From NCBI GenBank assembly GCA_934695425.1, contig CAKUVH010000004.1:62001-126000 (forward strand): a stretch of DNA of 64,000 bases. Reading direction: 5' to 3'. This document shows, piece after piece, positions 16,790-24,711 of this stretch. The notes under the pieces are model-generated. The model searched no databases. It was not told the origin of the DNA and saw nothing but the letters and a program-made list of their open reading frames with translations. The stretch is from an uncultured Eubacteriales bacterium. Its GTDB lineage: Bacteria; Bacillota; Clostridia; Oscillospirales; Acutalibacteraceae. Every line of letters begins with the position of its first letter. Position 1 is the stretch's first letter. The translations under genes were made by a program, and so were the position numbers.

Positions 16790-17144
16790 GTCTTCTTTCT
16801 TTTTCCTTATCCTTTTCTTTGTCTTCAGTCAATTTTTCAATAATTTTATCCGTTGTTTGTTTTGAAGAGATAAGGTTTTTAATGAAATTAGTTGCTAATT
16901 CGCATGTCTCCGAAAAATCCACTCCACCGCTTATTTTGCTCAATTCATCCTCACTCATGCTATCCTTTGCAATATTTTCCATGAATTTAACAAATTCGTC
17001 AAAATCATATCCCGGCACCAATGAGATGCTGTATTCGTAAAGCTCTTTCCAATCACCCATATTATAAAACTCTTTGGCTTTGTCGGGGTTGTCGTTTAAA
17101 ATTTTTATTAGTTTAATCAGGTTCTGGTTTTTTGTAAGTTCCAT
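16773..17144 (-). CDS. Nif11-like double-glycine leader protein, second orphan
   Basis: A 123-residue protein with the same architecture as the gene at 11457-11750 but little direct sequence identity. A helical N-terminal domain (NLIKLIKILNDNPDKAKEFY, WKELYEYSISLVPGYDFDEF) is followed by SMSEDELSKISGG, a double-glycine site at residues 73-74. The 49-residue remainder starts VDFSETCELATNF, holds one Cys (residue 81) and ends in a very charged Lys/Glu/Asp/Arg tail. AAGGAGGG lies 7 bases before the ATG, an almost ideal ribosome site. No C39 exporter or lanthipeptide/radical SAM enzyme is adjacent. Function unknown; it may be a RiPP precursor handled by enzymes elsewhere, or a protein that kept only the leader fold. 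Confidence 0.72.
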   Translation of the reverse strand: MELTKNQNLIKLIKILNDNPDKAKEFYNMGDWKELYEYSISLVPGYDFDEFVKFMENIAKDSMSEDELSKISGGVDFSETCELATNFIKNLISSKQTTDKIIEKLTEDKEKDKEKERRQNYTS

Positions 17145-17175
17145 TTCTATACCCTCCTTATAAATTATATGTATA

Positions 17176-17203
17176 ATTTTATCATAAATTTTTAATTAGT
17201 CAA
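17176..17203 (-). promoter_or_regulatory. Promoter of the second Nif11-like gene
   Basis: On the minus strand, TTGACT (17203-17198), a 16-base spacer and TAAAAT (17181-17176), with TG one base before the -10 (extended -10). About 20 bases further is the AAGGAGGG ribosome site. Confidence 0.65.
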
Positions 17204-17285
17204 CATTTTTATAAATATTTTAAATAGTTTTTGACTATATTCAAAAAGTATGGAAAGAATATTTTTACAAGGAGGTAGTATTAAT

Positions 17286-18032
17286 ATGGATAAATATTTA
17301 AATTCAAACAAAAAAGCCCGCAATTTAAACGATAACAAAAAAACGCCCGAAGAGGACACAGGCAGCGAAGAACAGTACGAGCGAATCCAAAATATCGGCT
17401 CTGTAATAGTTAATAATCGCAAGAAAAAAATCTACTGTCTCACAATTATAGGTCAGATAGAAGGCCACACCTATTTACCTTCTGAAAATAAGACCACAAA
17501 GTACGAGCACATCATCCCTGAACTGGTTGCTATTGAAGAGGACCCCGAAATAGAAGGAATTTTACTACTTTTAAATACAGTCGGCGGAGATATAGAAGCC
17601 GGTCTTGCGATTGCCGAATTGATTGCCGGGATGAGCAAGCCCACAGTTTCTATGGTTATTGGCGGAGGCCATTCTATAGGCGTTCCTTTAGCTGTCAGCG
17701 CAGACGTTTCTTTCATAGCAAAGTCCGCCACAATGACAGTTCATCCTGTTAGATCGGCCGGAACAACGGTAGGCGTTGTGCAGTCTTTCGAATATTTTCA
17801 AAAAATGCAAAAACGAATTGCTGATTTTGTGGTTGCAAACTCAAATATTTCCGAAAAAAGATTTTATGAACTTTGCATGAATACCGAAGAATTGGTTCTG
17901 GATATAGGTTCCGTTGTTGAAGGCGAACAAGCTGTAAAAGAAGGATTAATTGACAGAGTAGGCACATTATCCGAAGCCTTGAACGAACTATATTCTTTAG
18001 CTAAAAAAAATAAAAGAAAGTCAAAAAAATAA
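17286..18032 (+). CDS. tepA: ClpP-fold serine protease, TepA-like
   Basis: A 248-residue ClpP-fold protein close to Bacillus TepA/YmfB, described as translocation-enhancing and implicated in degrading spore proteins on outgrowth. Segments TIIGQIEGHTYLP, KTTKYEHIIPELVAIEED and LLLLNTVGGDIEAGLAIAE are typical. The likely nucleophile Ser is in IGGGHSIGVPLAVSAD and the catalytic His in ATMTVHPVR. The 45-residue N-terminus is charged and low-complexity, and the tail is Lys-rich. I use ATG 17286 because AAGGAGG lies 10 bases upstream; the frame is open to 17250. In Bacillus tepA also neighbours spoIIIE, which matches the ftsK/spoIIIE gene 1.1 kb downstream. Confidence 0.86.
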   Translation: MDKYLNSNKKARNLNDNKKTPEEDTGSEEQYERIQNIGSVIVNNRKKKIYCLTIIGQIEGHTYLPSENKTTKYEHIIPELVAIEEDPEIEGILLLLNTVGGDIEAGLAIAELIAGMSKPTVSMVIGGGHSIGVPLAVSADVSFIAKSATMTVHPVRSAGTTVGVVQSFEYFQKMQKRIADFVVANSNISEKRFYELCMNTEELVLDIGSVVEGEQAVKEGLIDRVGTLSEALNELYSLAKKNKRKSKK

Positions 18033-18037
18033 TTTCT

Positions 18038-18082
18038 AATAAGTCGATTGTACTTTATGTTTCAAGTCGGCTTATTTTTATT
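18038..18082 (+). terminator. Terminator after the TepA-like gene
   Basis: AATAAGTCGATT (18038-18049) pairs with AAGTCGGCTTATT (18064-18076) allowing two G-U pairs, followed by TTTATTTTT. It isolates tepA from uppP. Confidence 0.8.
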
Positions 18083-18123
18083 TTTAAAATCATATCAGTA
18101 GTGTGTAAATTTATTTTAAAATC

Positions 18124-18132
18124 TGGTATAAT
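18124..18132 (+). promoter_or_regulatory. Probable extended -10 promoter of uppP
   Basis: TGGTATAAT at 18124-18132 is a consensus -10 (TATAAT, 18127-18132) preceded by TG, giving the extended -10 form. No good -35 element sits 16-18 bases upstream. The uppP start codon is about 70 bases downstream. Confidence 0.5.
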
Positions 18133-18203
18133 TTAATCCAAATGCTTGTGCATATATATTTAAAAATGAAACTAATTGCTAAGCGAAAAGGAGAAAATTA
18201 AAT

Positions 18204-19142
18204 ATGAGTATTTTAGATGCGATTATTCAGGGCATAGTCCAAGGACTTACAGAATTTTTACCGGTTTCAAGTAGTGGGCATTTGCTTATTTCTCAGCATA
18301 TTTTAGGGGTTAAAGAAAACAATTTATTCTTTAGCATAATGCTGCACATAGGAACTCTCATTGCGGTTTTGGCCGTTTATTACAAGACGATATTAAAGCT
18401 TATAAAATCTTTTTTTGGAATTATCAAAGATATATTCACCGGCAAATTTGATTTCAAAAAACTCGATAACGATAAAAATATGGTTTTAATGTTAATGGCA
18501 GGATTATTACCTCTGTTTTTATTGTTCGTTCCTATTCCCGGCAGCAGTACAGACGTAAAAGGAATAGCCGAAGAGCTCGCCGGCGATAAAAGCATAATCC
18601 TGGTGGGTATCGCTTTAATCGTGACAAGTATTTTGCTAAAAGCAGGGATTAATGCTCGTCAAACTTATAAGATTAATTGTACATTCGATAGCGAAAAGCC
18701 GTGGGAAGGTCGAAAAAGACTTAATTTAATGGACGCACTTTCTATCGGTGTCACTCAGTTCGTCGCAGCTATTTTCCCGGGAATTTCTCGTTCAGGTTCA
18801 ACATTATCGACCGGTCTTTTAAGAGGAATCAATAAACAAACCGCACTTGACTACTCCTTTATTTTGGGCACTCCTGCAATATTGGCAGCGGCGGTCATAG
18901 AGCTAAAGGACGCCTTAAAAGCGGGCGCAATTTCATCTGTGGGACTTGTTCCGGTGATTGTCGGAATGGTTGTTTCGGCTGTTGTTGGATTTCTATCGAT
19001 TAAATTATTTAAATGGCTTTTGAAAACCGATAAAATGATAATTTTTGTCATATATACTTTCGTGGTAGGCTTGGCAGCGGTTATCATCGGGGTAATAGAA
19101 AATATTTACGGAATAAATATTTTTACTCATACCACGCTTTAA
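18204..19142 (+). CDS. uppP: Undecaprenyl-diphosphatase UppP (BacA)
   Basis: A 312-residue polytopic membrane phosphatase that recycles undecaprenyl pyrophosphate to the monophosphate carrier for cell-wall synthesis and gives bacitracin tolerance. Signatures: AIIQGIVQGLTEFLPVSSSGHLLI at the N-terminus (quoted in parts: QGLTEFLPVSSSGH) and FPGISRSGSTLSTGLL in the second half, both part of the catalytic site. At least seven hydrophobic segments are visible. It is slightly longer than usual because of a loop with FTGKFDFKKLDNDKN. GAAAAGGAG precedes the ATG. ftsK follows after 13 bases. Confidence 0.96.
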   Translation: MSILDAIIQGIVQGLTEFLPVSSSGHLLISQHILGVKENNLFFSIMLHIGTLIAVLAVYYKTILKLIKSFFGIIKDIFTGKFDFKKLDNDKNMVLMLMAGLLPLFLLFVPIPGSSTDVKGIAEELAGDKSIILVGIALIVTSILLKAGINARQTYKINCTFDSEKPWEGRKRLNLMDALSIGVTQFVAAIFPGISRSGSTLSTGLLRGINKQTALDYSFILGTPAILAAAVIELKDALKAGAISSVGLVPVIVGMVVSAVVGFLSIKLFKWLLKTDKMIIFVIYTFVVGLAAVIIGVIENIYGINIFTHTTL

Positions 19143-19155
19143 AGAGAGGTTTAAA

Positions 19156-21492
19156 ATGAAAAAGAAAAACAAAGTAGAGATGTATAAAAAAGCCGCCAAA
19201 AAAGCGGCCTCAAAAAAAGAAAAAAAGCCCATAGAAATAGTTATACTTTTTGCATTGTCTGTTGCGCTGATGTCTTTCGTTTTGATTCCGGGCGAAAATA
19301 TTTGGTTGAGCATACACAATTTTGTGTTTTCCATTTTTGGAATTTGTTCAGTTGCAATTCCGATACTTATCGGAATTGTTGCCGTTTGGCAAGCAAAAAA
19401 TAACATGGATAAAATCAGAAAAACAAAATTAATAGTCTCTTCCATCGGCGTTGTTTTTTTGGATTCACTTATATTTATTTTTTCTTTTAAATATAACAAT
19501 ACAGTTGTAGACAATTGGTTTAAATACATATTTGACGAATTTTCAAACGGAAAATTTAATAAAACTTCGGGTCTGCTCGGTGCAATTTTTGGAGCTCCTT
19601 TAGTGTGGGGCTGCGGAGTGACAGGTGCATTAATAATAGCTTTTTTGATTTTGTTTATTTGTATTATGTTTGTCACGGGAGCCACTTTAATGGAATTCTT
19701 GGGTTTTTTTTCAAAACCTGCAAAAGCGATAAAAAATAAAATAGAAGTAAAAGCAAATGAATTTAAAATGAAAAAAGAATCCAAGCGAAAAGAAAACGAA
19801 AATTCAAAACCGATCCTGAATTATAACTCCGAACCCGAAGAAAAAACAGATGATAAGCCACTCTCAAATGAAAATTCTATAGCAAAAGTAACCGAAAAAT
19901 TTATTTCTAAAATTAAAGCTCCTTCAATGAATAAAGAAAAAGAAGAAACAAAAGAAAAATCATCCGACCAGGATTTTCAGCCTCATATTGAAAATTCTTC
20001 TTCAGGAGATTATCAATTTCCGTCCGTTGAACTTTTGAATAAGTCCGTTATTCCTAAAGAAAACGAGATAACAAACGAATTGAACAATAACGGAATGATC
20101 CTTGTAGATACTTTGAAAAGTTTTAATGTACAAACAAAAATAGTCGATATAAGCCGCGGCCCGGCTGTAACGCGCTATGAACTTCAGCCCGCCGCTGGAG
20201 TTAAAATAAGCAAAATTACAACGCTTGCAGATGATATCGCCTTGAATTTAGCGGCTTCGGGAGTACGTATCGAAGCTCCTATCCCAGGCAAAGCAGCGGT
20301 AGGAATAGAAGTCCCGAATAAAGTTGTCAGCGTGGTAAATATGCGCGAACTCATCGCATCCGAAAAATTTAGATCATCAAAAAGCAAACTTACGGTAGTT
20401 TTGGGAAGAGATATATCCGGAAATATAGCCATCACTGATTTAGTTAAAATGCCGCATTTATTGATTGCCGGTTCTACAGGTTCGGGTAAATCGGTATGTA
20501 TAAACTCTTTTATAATCAGTATTTTATATAATGCACGTCCGGACGAAGTAAAGCTTCTGATGATTGACCCTAAAGTTGTTGAACTTGGGATTTATAACGG
20601 CATTCCTCATTTGCTCGTCCCTGTCGTAACCGATGCCAGAAAAGCAGCCGGAGCTCTTAACTGGGCGGTAAACGAAATGCTTAAAAGATACAAAAAATTT
20701 GCAGAAAATAATGTAAGAGATTTGGAATCATATAATGATTTAATTGAAAGAAATCCATACATTACCGACAAAGAGGGCGAAGTCCTTGAAAAAATGCCCC
20801 AAGTGGTAATCATAATAGATGAGCTCTCAGACTTAATGATGGCCGCACCGAATGAAGTTGAAGATTATATTTGCAGATTAGCTCAGATGGCTCGTGCCGC
20901 GGGAATGCACTTGGTAATCGCAACTCAAAGGCCGTCCGTTGATGTTATCACAGGTATAATTAAAGCAAATATTCCCAGCAGAATCGCGCTTGCAGTTTCT
21001 TCTCAAATTGATTCCAGAACCATTCTGGATATGAGCGGTGCTGAAAAATTGCTTGGTAGGGGAGACATGCTTTTCTCTCCTGTTGGATCGCCCAAGCCCA
21101 TACGAATTCAAGGTTGTTATGTTACAGATAAAGAAATAGAAAATGTTATAAAATTTTTGAAATCTTCTCAAGAAATTTCGTATGATTCAAAAATAGCCGA
21201 AGAAATAGAAAAAAATGCAGTGACTGATAATTCAAAATCCTCCGACTCGAAAGTTTCGGAAGGAGATATGGATCCGGTCATGAGTGAGGCTATAAAATGC
21301 ATCATAGAAGCAGGACAAGCTTCTACTTCACTTTTACAAAGAAGACTGCGCATAGGTTATGCGCGCGCCGGACGGCTTATAGATGAAATGGAACAAATGG
21401 GTATAGTCGGTCCGTACGAGGGCTCTAAACCTCGACAAGTTCTCATAAATTACCAACAATTTTTAGAAATGAACATAACGAAAAAAGATTAG
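19156..21492 (+). CDS. ftsK: FtsK/SpoIIIE-family DNA translocase
   Basis: A 778-residue DNA pump. The N-terminus is very basic, followed by about four membrane helices (residues 25-180) and a charged, disordered linker (about 195-290). The motor domain has Walker A GSTGSGKSVC (about residue 440) and VVIIIDELSDLMMAAP as Walker B. The C-terminal gamma winged helix (about 710-778) reads SLLQRRLRIGYARAGRLIDEM, which recognises KOPS/SRS-type sites. In spore formers this family moves the chromosome into the forespore (SpoIIIE) or resolves chromosomes at the septum; sequence alone does not separate the two roles. Confidence 0.95.
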   Translation: MKKKNKVEMYKKAAKKAASKKEKKPIEIVILFALSVALMSFVLIPGENIWLSIHNFVFSIFGICSVAIPILIGIVAVWQAKNNMDKIRKTKLIVSSIGVVFLDSLIFIFSFKYNNTVVDNWFKYIFDEFSNGKFNKTSGLLGAIFGAPLVWGCGVTGALIIAFLILFICIMFVTGATLMEFLGFFSKPAKAIKNKIEVKANEFKMKKESKRKENENSKPILNYNSEPEEKTDDKPLSNENSIAKVTEKFISKIKAPSMNKEKEETKEKSSDQDFQPHIENSSSGDYQFPSVELLNKSVIPKENEITNELNNNGMILVDTLKSFNVQTKIVDISRGPAVTRYELQPAAGVKISKITTLADDIALNLAASGVRIEAPIPGKAAVGIEVPNKVVSVVNMRELIASEKFRSSKSKLTVVLGRDISGNIAITDLVKMPHLLIAGSTGSGKSVCINSFIISILYNARPDEVKLLMIDPKVVELGIYNGIPHLLVPVVTDARKAAGALNWAVNEMLKRYKKFAENNVRDLESYNDLIERNPYITDKEGEVLEKMPQVVIIIDELSDLMMAAPNEVEDYICRLAQMARAAGMHLVIATQRPSVDVITGIIKANIPSRIALAVSSQIDSRTILDMSGAEKLLGRGDMLFSPVGSPKPIRIQGCYVTDKEIENVIKFLKSSQEISYDSKIAEEIEKNAVTDNSKSSDSKVSEGDMDPVMSEAIKCIIEAGQASTSLLQRRLRIGYARAGRLIDEMEQMGIVGPYEGSKPRQVLINYQQFLEMNITKKD

Positions 21493-21509
21493 CATAAAGG
21501 AGTTTAAAA

Positions 21510-22442
21510 TTGAAGCCTCACAGAAAGTTATACCACATAAAAAAATTTTTATATTCCCTGACAGTATTTTTAGTCCTCCTAATTTCCGGAATTATAAGTT
21601 ACGGAAACATAGATAATTTTTCTTGGGATAGTGTTTTCCAAAAAGTTTCCCTTTCAAACGTAGATAGATCCGAAAATTCCAATGATTTGGAAGTACATTT
21701 CTTTGACGTGGGGAAAGCTGATTCTGCATACATAAAATATAAAAACCATAACATTTTAATTGATGCCGCCGACAAAGAGCCAACCGATACCGTTTGTGAA
21801 TATTTGGCAAGGGAAGGCGTGTCGAAACTGGATTTAGTAATAGTTTCACATCCTCACAGAGATCATATAGGTCAGATGTCCAATGTCATAAACAAATTTG
21901 AAATAGAAAAATTTATAGAATCCGAAATATCAGATGATATTATCCCCACATCCGTAACTTACGAAAGAATGCTTCAAGCCCTTGTAGATAAAAATGTTAA
22001 AGTAAAAATCGCTCATCCGAATGACGTCTTTGAAATCGAAGATTTAAAATTCGAAATTTTAGGTCCGATATCCGAGAACAAAAATCTTAATAATAATTCT
22101 TTGGTCGCGAAAATGACTTACAAAGATGTTAGTTTTTTATTCACCGGAGATGCCGAAGCGTTTGAAGAATCAGAAATAATCAAAACCAATAAAGATATCA
22201 AATCCGATGTTTTAAAAGTAGCTCACCACGGGAGCAAAACATCAAGCACCATCAGCTTTTTGAAAAAAGTATCACCCAAATATGCTGTTATTTCAGTAAA
22301 TTCCGAGGAAGTAACTCGCTCCAGGCAAATTATTTTAGACAGGTTAAAAGCAGTCGGTGCCGAAATCTACAGAACTGATTTGCACGGAAATATTTTATTT
22401 TCGACAGATGGTCATGAAATAGACGTAAAAACACAAAAATAA
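21510..22442 (+). CDS. ComEC-like secreted metallo-beta-lactamase-fold hydrolase
   Basis: A 310-residue protein with one N-terminal hydrophobic helix (about 13-28, signal anchor) and an extracytoplasmic metallo-beta-lactamase domain like the C-terminal domain of ComEC. The metal motif is HPHRDHIGQM (about residue 113). Further ligands are FTGDAE and VLKVAHHGSKTSS, and the closing IYRTDLHGNILFSTDG is typical of stand-alone ComEC-like hydrolases. The membrane channel part of ComEC is absent. TTG start with AAAGGAG upstream. The next gene (DUF3006) is its usual partner. Substrate unknown; nuclease-type activity is an inference. Confidence 0.88.
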   Translation: MKPHRKLYHIKKFLYSLTVFLVLLISGIISYGNIDNFSWDSVFQKVSLSNVDRSENSNDLEVHFFDVGKADSAYIKYKNHNILIDAADKEPTDTVCEYLAREGVSKLDLVIVSHPHRDHIGQMSNVINKFEIEKFIESEISDDIIPTSVTYERMLQALVDKNVKVKIAHPNDVFEIEDLKFEILGPISENKNLNNNSLVAKMTYKDVSFLFTGDAEAFEESEIIKTNKDIKSDVLKVAHHGSKTSSTISFLKKVSPKYAVISVNSEEVTRSRQIILDRLKAVGAEIYRTDLHGNILFSTDGHEIDVKTQK

Positions 22443-22447
22443 AAGGA

Positions 22448-22678
22448 GTGATAAATATAATTCTATCAGTAGACAGGATAACTTCCGACAAATTAATTTG
22501 CGAAGACAGTGACGGAAATATGAAAATAATCCCTCTCACAAAAAATATAGAAGGTATAAAAGAAGGCAGTATGATTGAAGTTTTAGAAAACGGAGAAATA
22601 ATTTTGAGAGAGGATGAATACAAAAAGCGCATTGAAAAAATTTTAAAACTAAGAAGTAAAATTAATTATGAAAAATGA
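22448..22678 (+). CDS. DUF3006 domain protein
   Basis: A small protein of up to 76 residues (as drawn from GTG 22448) with the DUF3006 pattern: SVDRITSDKLICEDSDGN at the start, a Gly/acidic middle (IEGIKEGSMIEVLENGEI) and a Lys-rich end. These domains form small beta barrels and usually accompany ComEC-like metallo-hydrolases, as here, 5 bases downstream. The start is odd. The only good ribosome site, AAAAGGAG (22441-22448), overlaps the GTG. Codons at correct spacing are ATA 22457 and ATT 22460, so a rare start codon is possible. Confidence 0.75.
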   Translation: MINIILSVDRITSDKLICEDSDGNMKIIPLTKNIEGIKEGSMIEVLENGEIILREDEYKKRIEKILKLRSKINYEK

Positions 22679-22805
22679 CTACAATAGTAAAATTTTAAAA
22701 TAATTTATCTTAATTACAAAAATATAATTTATTTTTTATCGATTTTGTGATAATATTGTTAGCGAATATGTAAAAAATAATTTGATATTATGGAGGAAAA
22801 ACAAA

Positions 22806-24695
22806 ATGGATAGGTTAAAAAGTCTGAAGAAATTTCTTTTGGGTTCAGCTTTAAAAGATGATCAATTAAAAGACGAAAAATTATCTAGACTTTGGGGATT
22901 ACCTATAATGGCCAGCGACGCGGTATCGTCCGTGGCTTACGCTGTAGAGGAGATTCTTATGGCTTTGATTCCCGGAGTAGGAATTATGGCTGCAAGTTAC
23001 GTAGGATATGTCAGCGTTCCTATAATACTTCTTCTTTTGATACTCATTTTCTCTTACTCTCAGATAATCAGCCACTACCCGAACGGCGGCGGAGCGTATG
23101 TGGTTTCAAAAGAAAATTTCGGCAAAAAAGCTTCACTTCTTGCCGCAACATGTTTGGTTATAGATTATATCATGACGGTAGCCGTAAGTATTTCTTCTTC
23201 CACGGCTGCAATATTGGCCGTTTACCCCGCGCTGGAGCCGTATAGAATTATAATTTCTTTAATTTGTGTTGGAGTTATAACTTTAGTGAATCTTCGTGGT
23301 ATAGGCGAATCTTCCAAAATTTTCGGCATACCTACATATATGTTTATTTTTTCTATGATAGCTCTCATAACTACCGGATTTATAAGATTTTTTACAGGGT
23401 CTTTATCTCCGATAAATTATACTCCCGAGCAACTTAGCGGAATAATGACCGATAATTTGACCGGTCTTACCTTGGTTCTTTTCCTTTGCGCATTTTCATC
23501 GGGATGTTCAGCTCTTACCGGTGTTGAAGCTGTAAGCAATGCTATTCCAAGTTTCAAAGAGCCTTCTCAAAAAACAGCTAAACACGTTTTGTTTATGCTC
23601 GGCGGAATAATCGTATTTATATTCGGCGGGACAAGCTTTTTGGCAACATTTTTACATGTAGTTCCTGTCGCAGACAAGACCGTACTTTCTCAGATGGGAA
23701 CAGCAATTTTCGGCAATGGAATAATGTTTTATGTTTTGCAATTTACAACTTCTTTGATACTTCTTTTGGCCGCAAATACATCATACAGCGGTCTGCCTAT
23801 ACTTTTATCGATTTTAGCAAAAGACCGCTACATGCCTCGTCAATTTTCTCAAAGAGGAACCAAACTTAGCTTTTCAAACGGAATAATGTTCATTTTTATT
23901 GCAAGCGCCTTATTACTTGTAGCATTTAACGCAGATACTCATAGATTGATTCCGTTCTATTCGGTTGGAGTATTTGTTTCGTTTACAATTTCTCAGTTCG
24001 GCATGTTTGTAAAATGGATGCGTTCCAAAGAGCCCGGCTGGCAATATAAATCTCTCATAAACGGCTTTGGCGCTCTTGTTACTTTCATCGGCTCGATAGT
24101 AGTTTTTACAACTAAATTCACCCACGGAGCATGGGCTTTGTTGATAGTCACTCCGCTACTCATGTGGTTTATGTCGGCGACTCACAAACATTATTTCGAA
24201 TTCTTAAAAGGAATAAGCATTTTAGGATATAATTACAAGTACAAAAAAAGTGACAGCAACGAAACTTTCCCCTGCATTGTTCTTATCAACAAGATGAATA
24301 GAGCTGCCCTCAAAACTTTTGATTATGCGAATGAAATAACTTCAAATGTTACTCCGCTTCATATTTCTGTTTCGAAAATTGAAACCGAAAGATTGCAAAA
24401 ACAATGGAAAGACCTGGGGATTGATATTCCTCTTACTATAATTTACACGCCTTACAGAGATATAATTTCTCAAATTGATAATTATGTAAGTGAACGAGAA
24501 AGAGACTTAAAAGACGGCGAAACTTTGACTGTAGTTTTAACAAGAATTAGCGGTAACGCTTGGAAAGATACTATTTATCATAACCAGACAACATTCTTTA
24601 TTGAAAAAATTCTAAGAAGACACGAAAGTGTGGCTACTACTCTGGTTCCGTATTTTTACAACAAACCTAAAAAAGAAACACACGTAGCAAAATAG
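22806..24695 (+). CDS. kimA: KimA-type high-affinity potassium importer (APC superfamily)
   Basis: A 629-residue APC-superfamily transporter close to Bacillus KimA (YdaO), a proton-coupled K+ importer inhibited by c-di-AMP. Matching segments include ASDAVSSVAYAVEEIL, YPNGGGAYVVSKENFG, SSGCSALTGVEAVSNAIP, LAANTSYSGLP and KDRYMPRQFSQRG. About twelve membrane helices are followed by a cytosolic C-terminal domain of about 150 residues ending VATTLVPYFYNKPK. I use ATG 22806, which has GGAGG 9 bases upstream. The Bacillus gene has a c-di-AMP riboswitch; the 127 bases before this one are AT-rich and show no such structure. Confidence 0.87.
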   Translation: MDRLKSLKKFLLGSALKDDQLKDEKLSRLWGLPIMASDAVSSVAYAVEEILMALIPGVGIMAASYVGYVSVPIILLLLILIFSYSQIISHYPNGGGAYVVSKENFGKKASLLAATCLVIDYIMTVAVSISSSTAAILAVYPALEPYRIIISLICVGVITLVNLRGIGESSKIFGIPTYMFIFSMIALITTGFIRFFTGSLSPINYTPEQLSGIMTDNLTGLTLVLFLCAFSSGCSALTGVEAVSNAIPSFKEPSQKTAKHVLFMLGGIIVFIFGGTSFLATFLHVVPVADKTVLSQMGTAIFGNGIMFYVLQFTTSLILLLAANTSYSGLPILLSILAKDRYMPRQFSQRGTKLSFSNGIMFIFIASALLLVAFNADTHRLIPFYSVGVFVSFTISQFGMFVKWMRSKEPGWQYKSLINGFGALVTFIGSIVVFTTKFTHGAWALLIVTPLLMWFMSATHKHYFEFLKGISILGYNYKYKKSDSNETFPCIVLINKMNRAALKTFDYANEITSNVTPLHISVSKIETERLQKQWKDLGIDIPLTIIYTPYRDIISQIDNYVSERERDLKDGETLTVVLTRISGNAWKDTIYHNQTTFFIEKILRRHESVATTLVPYFYNKPKKETHVAK

Positions 24696-24711
24696 GAGGA
24701 TATAAAGTTAA

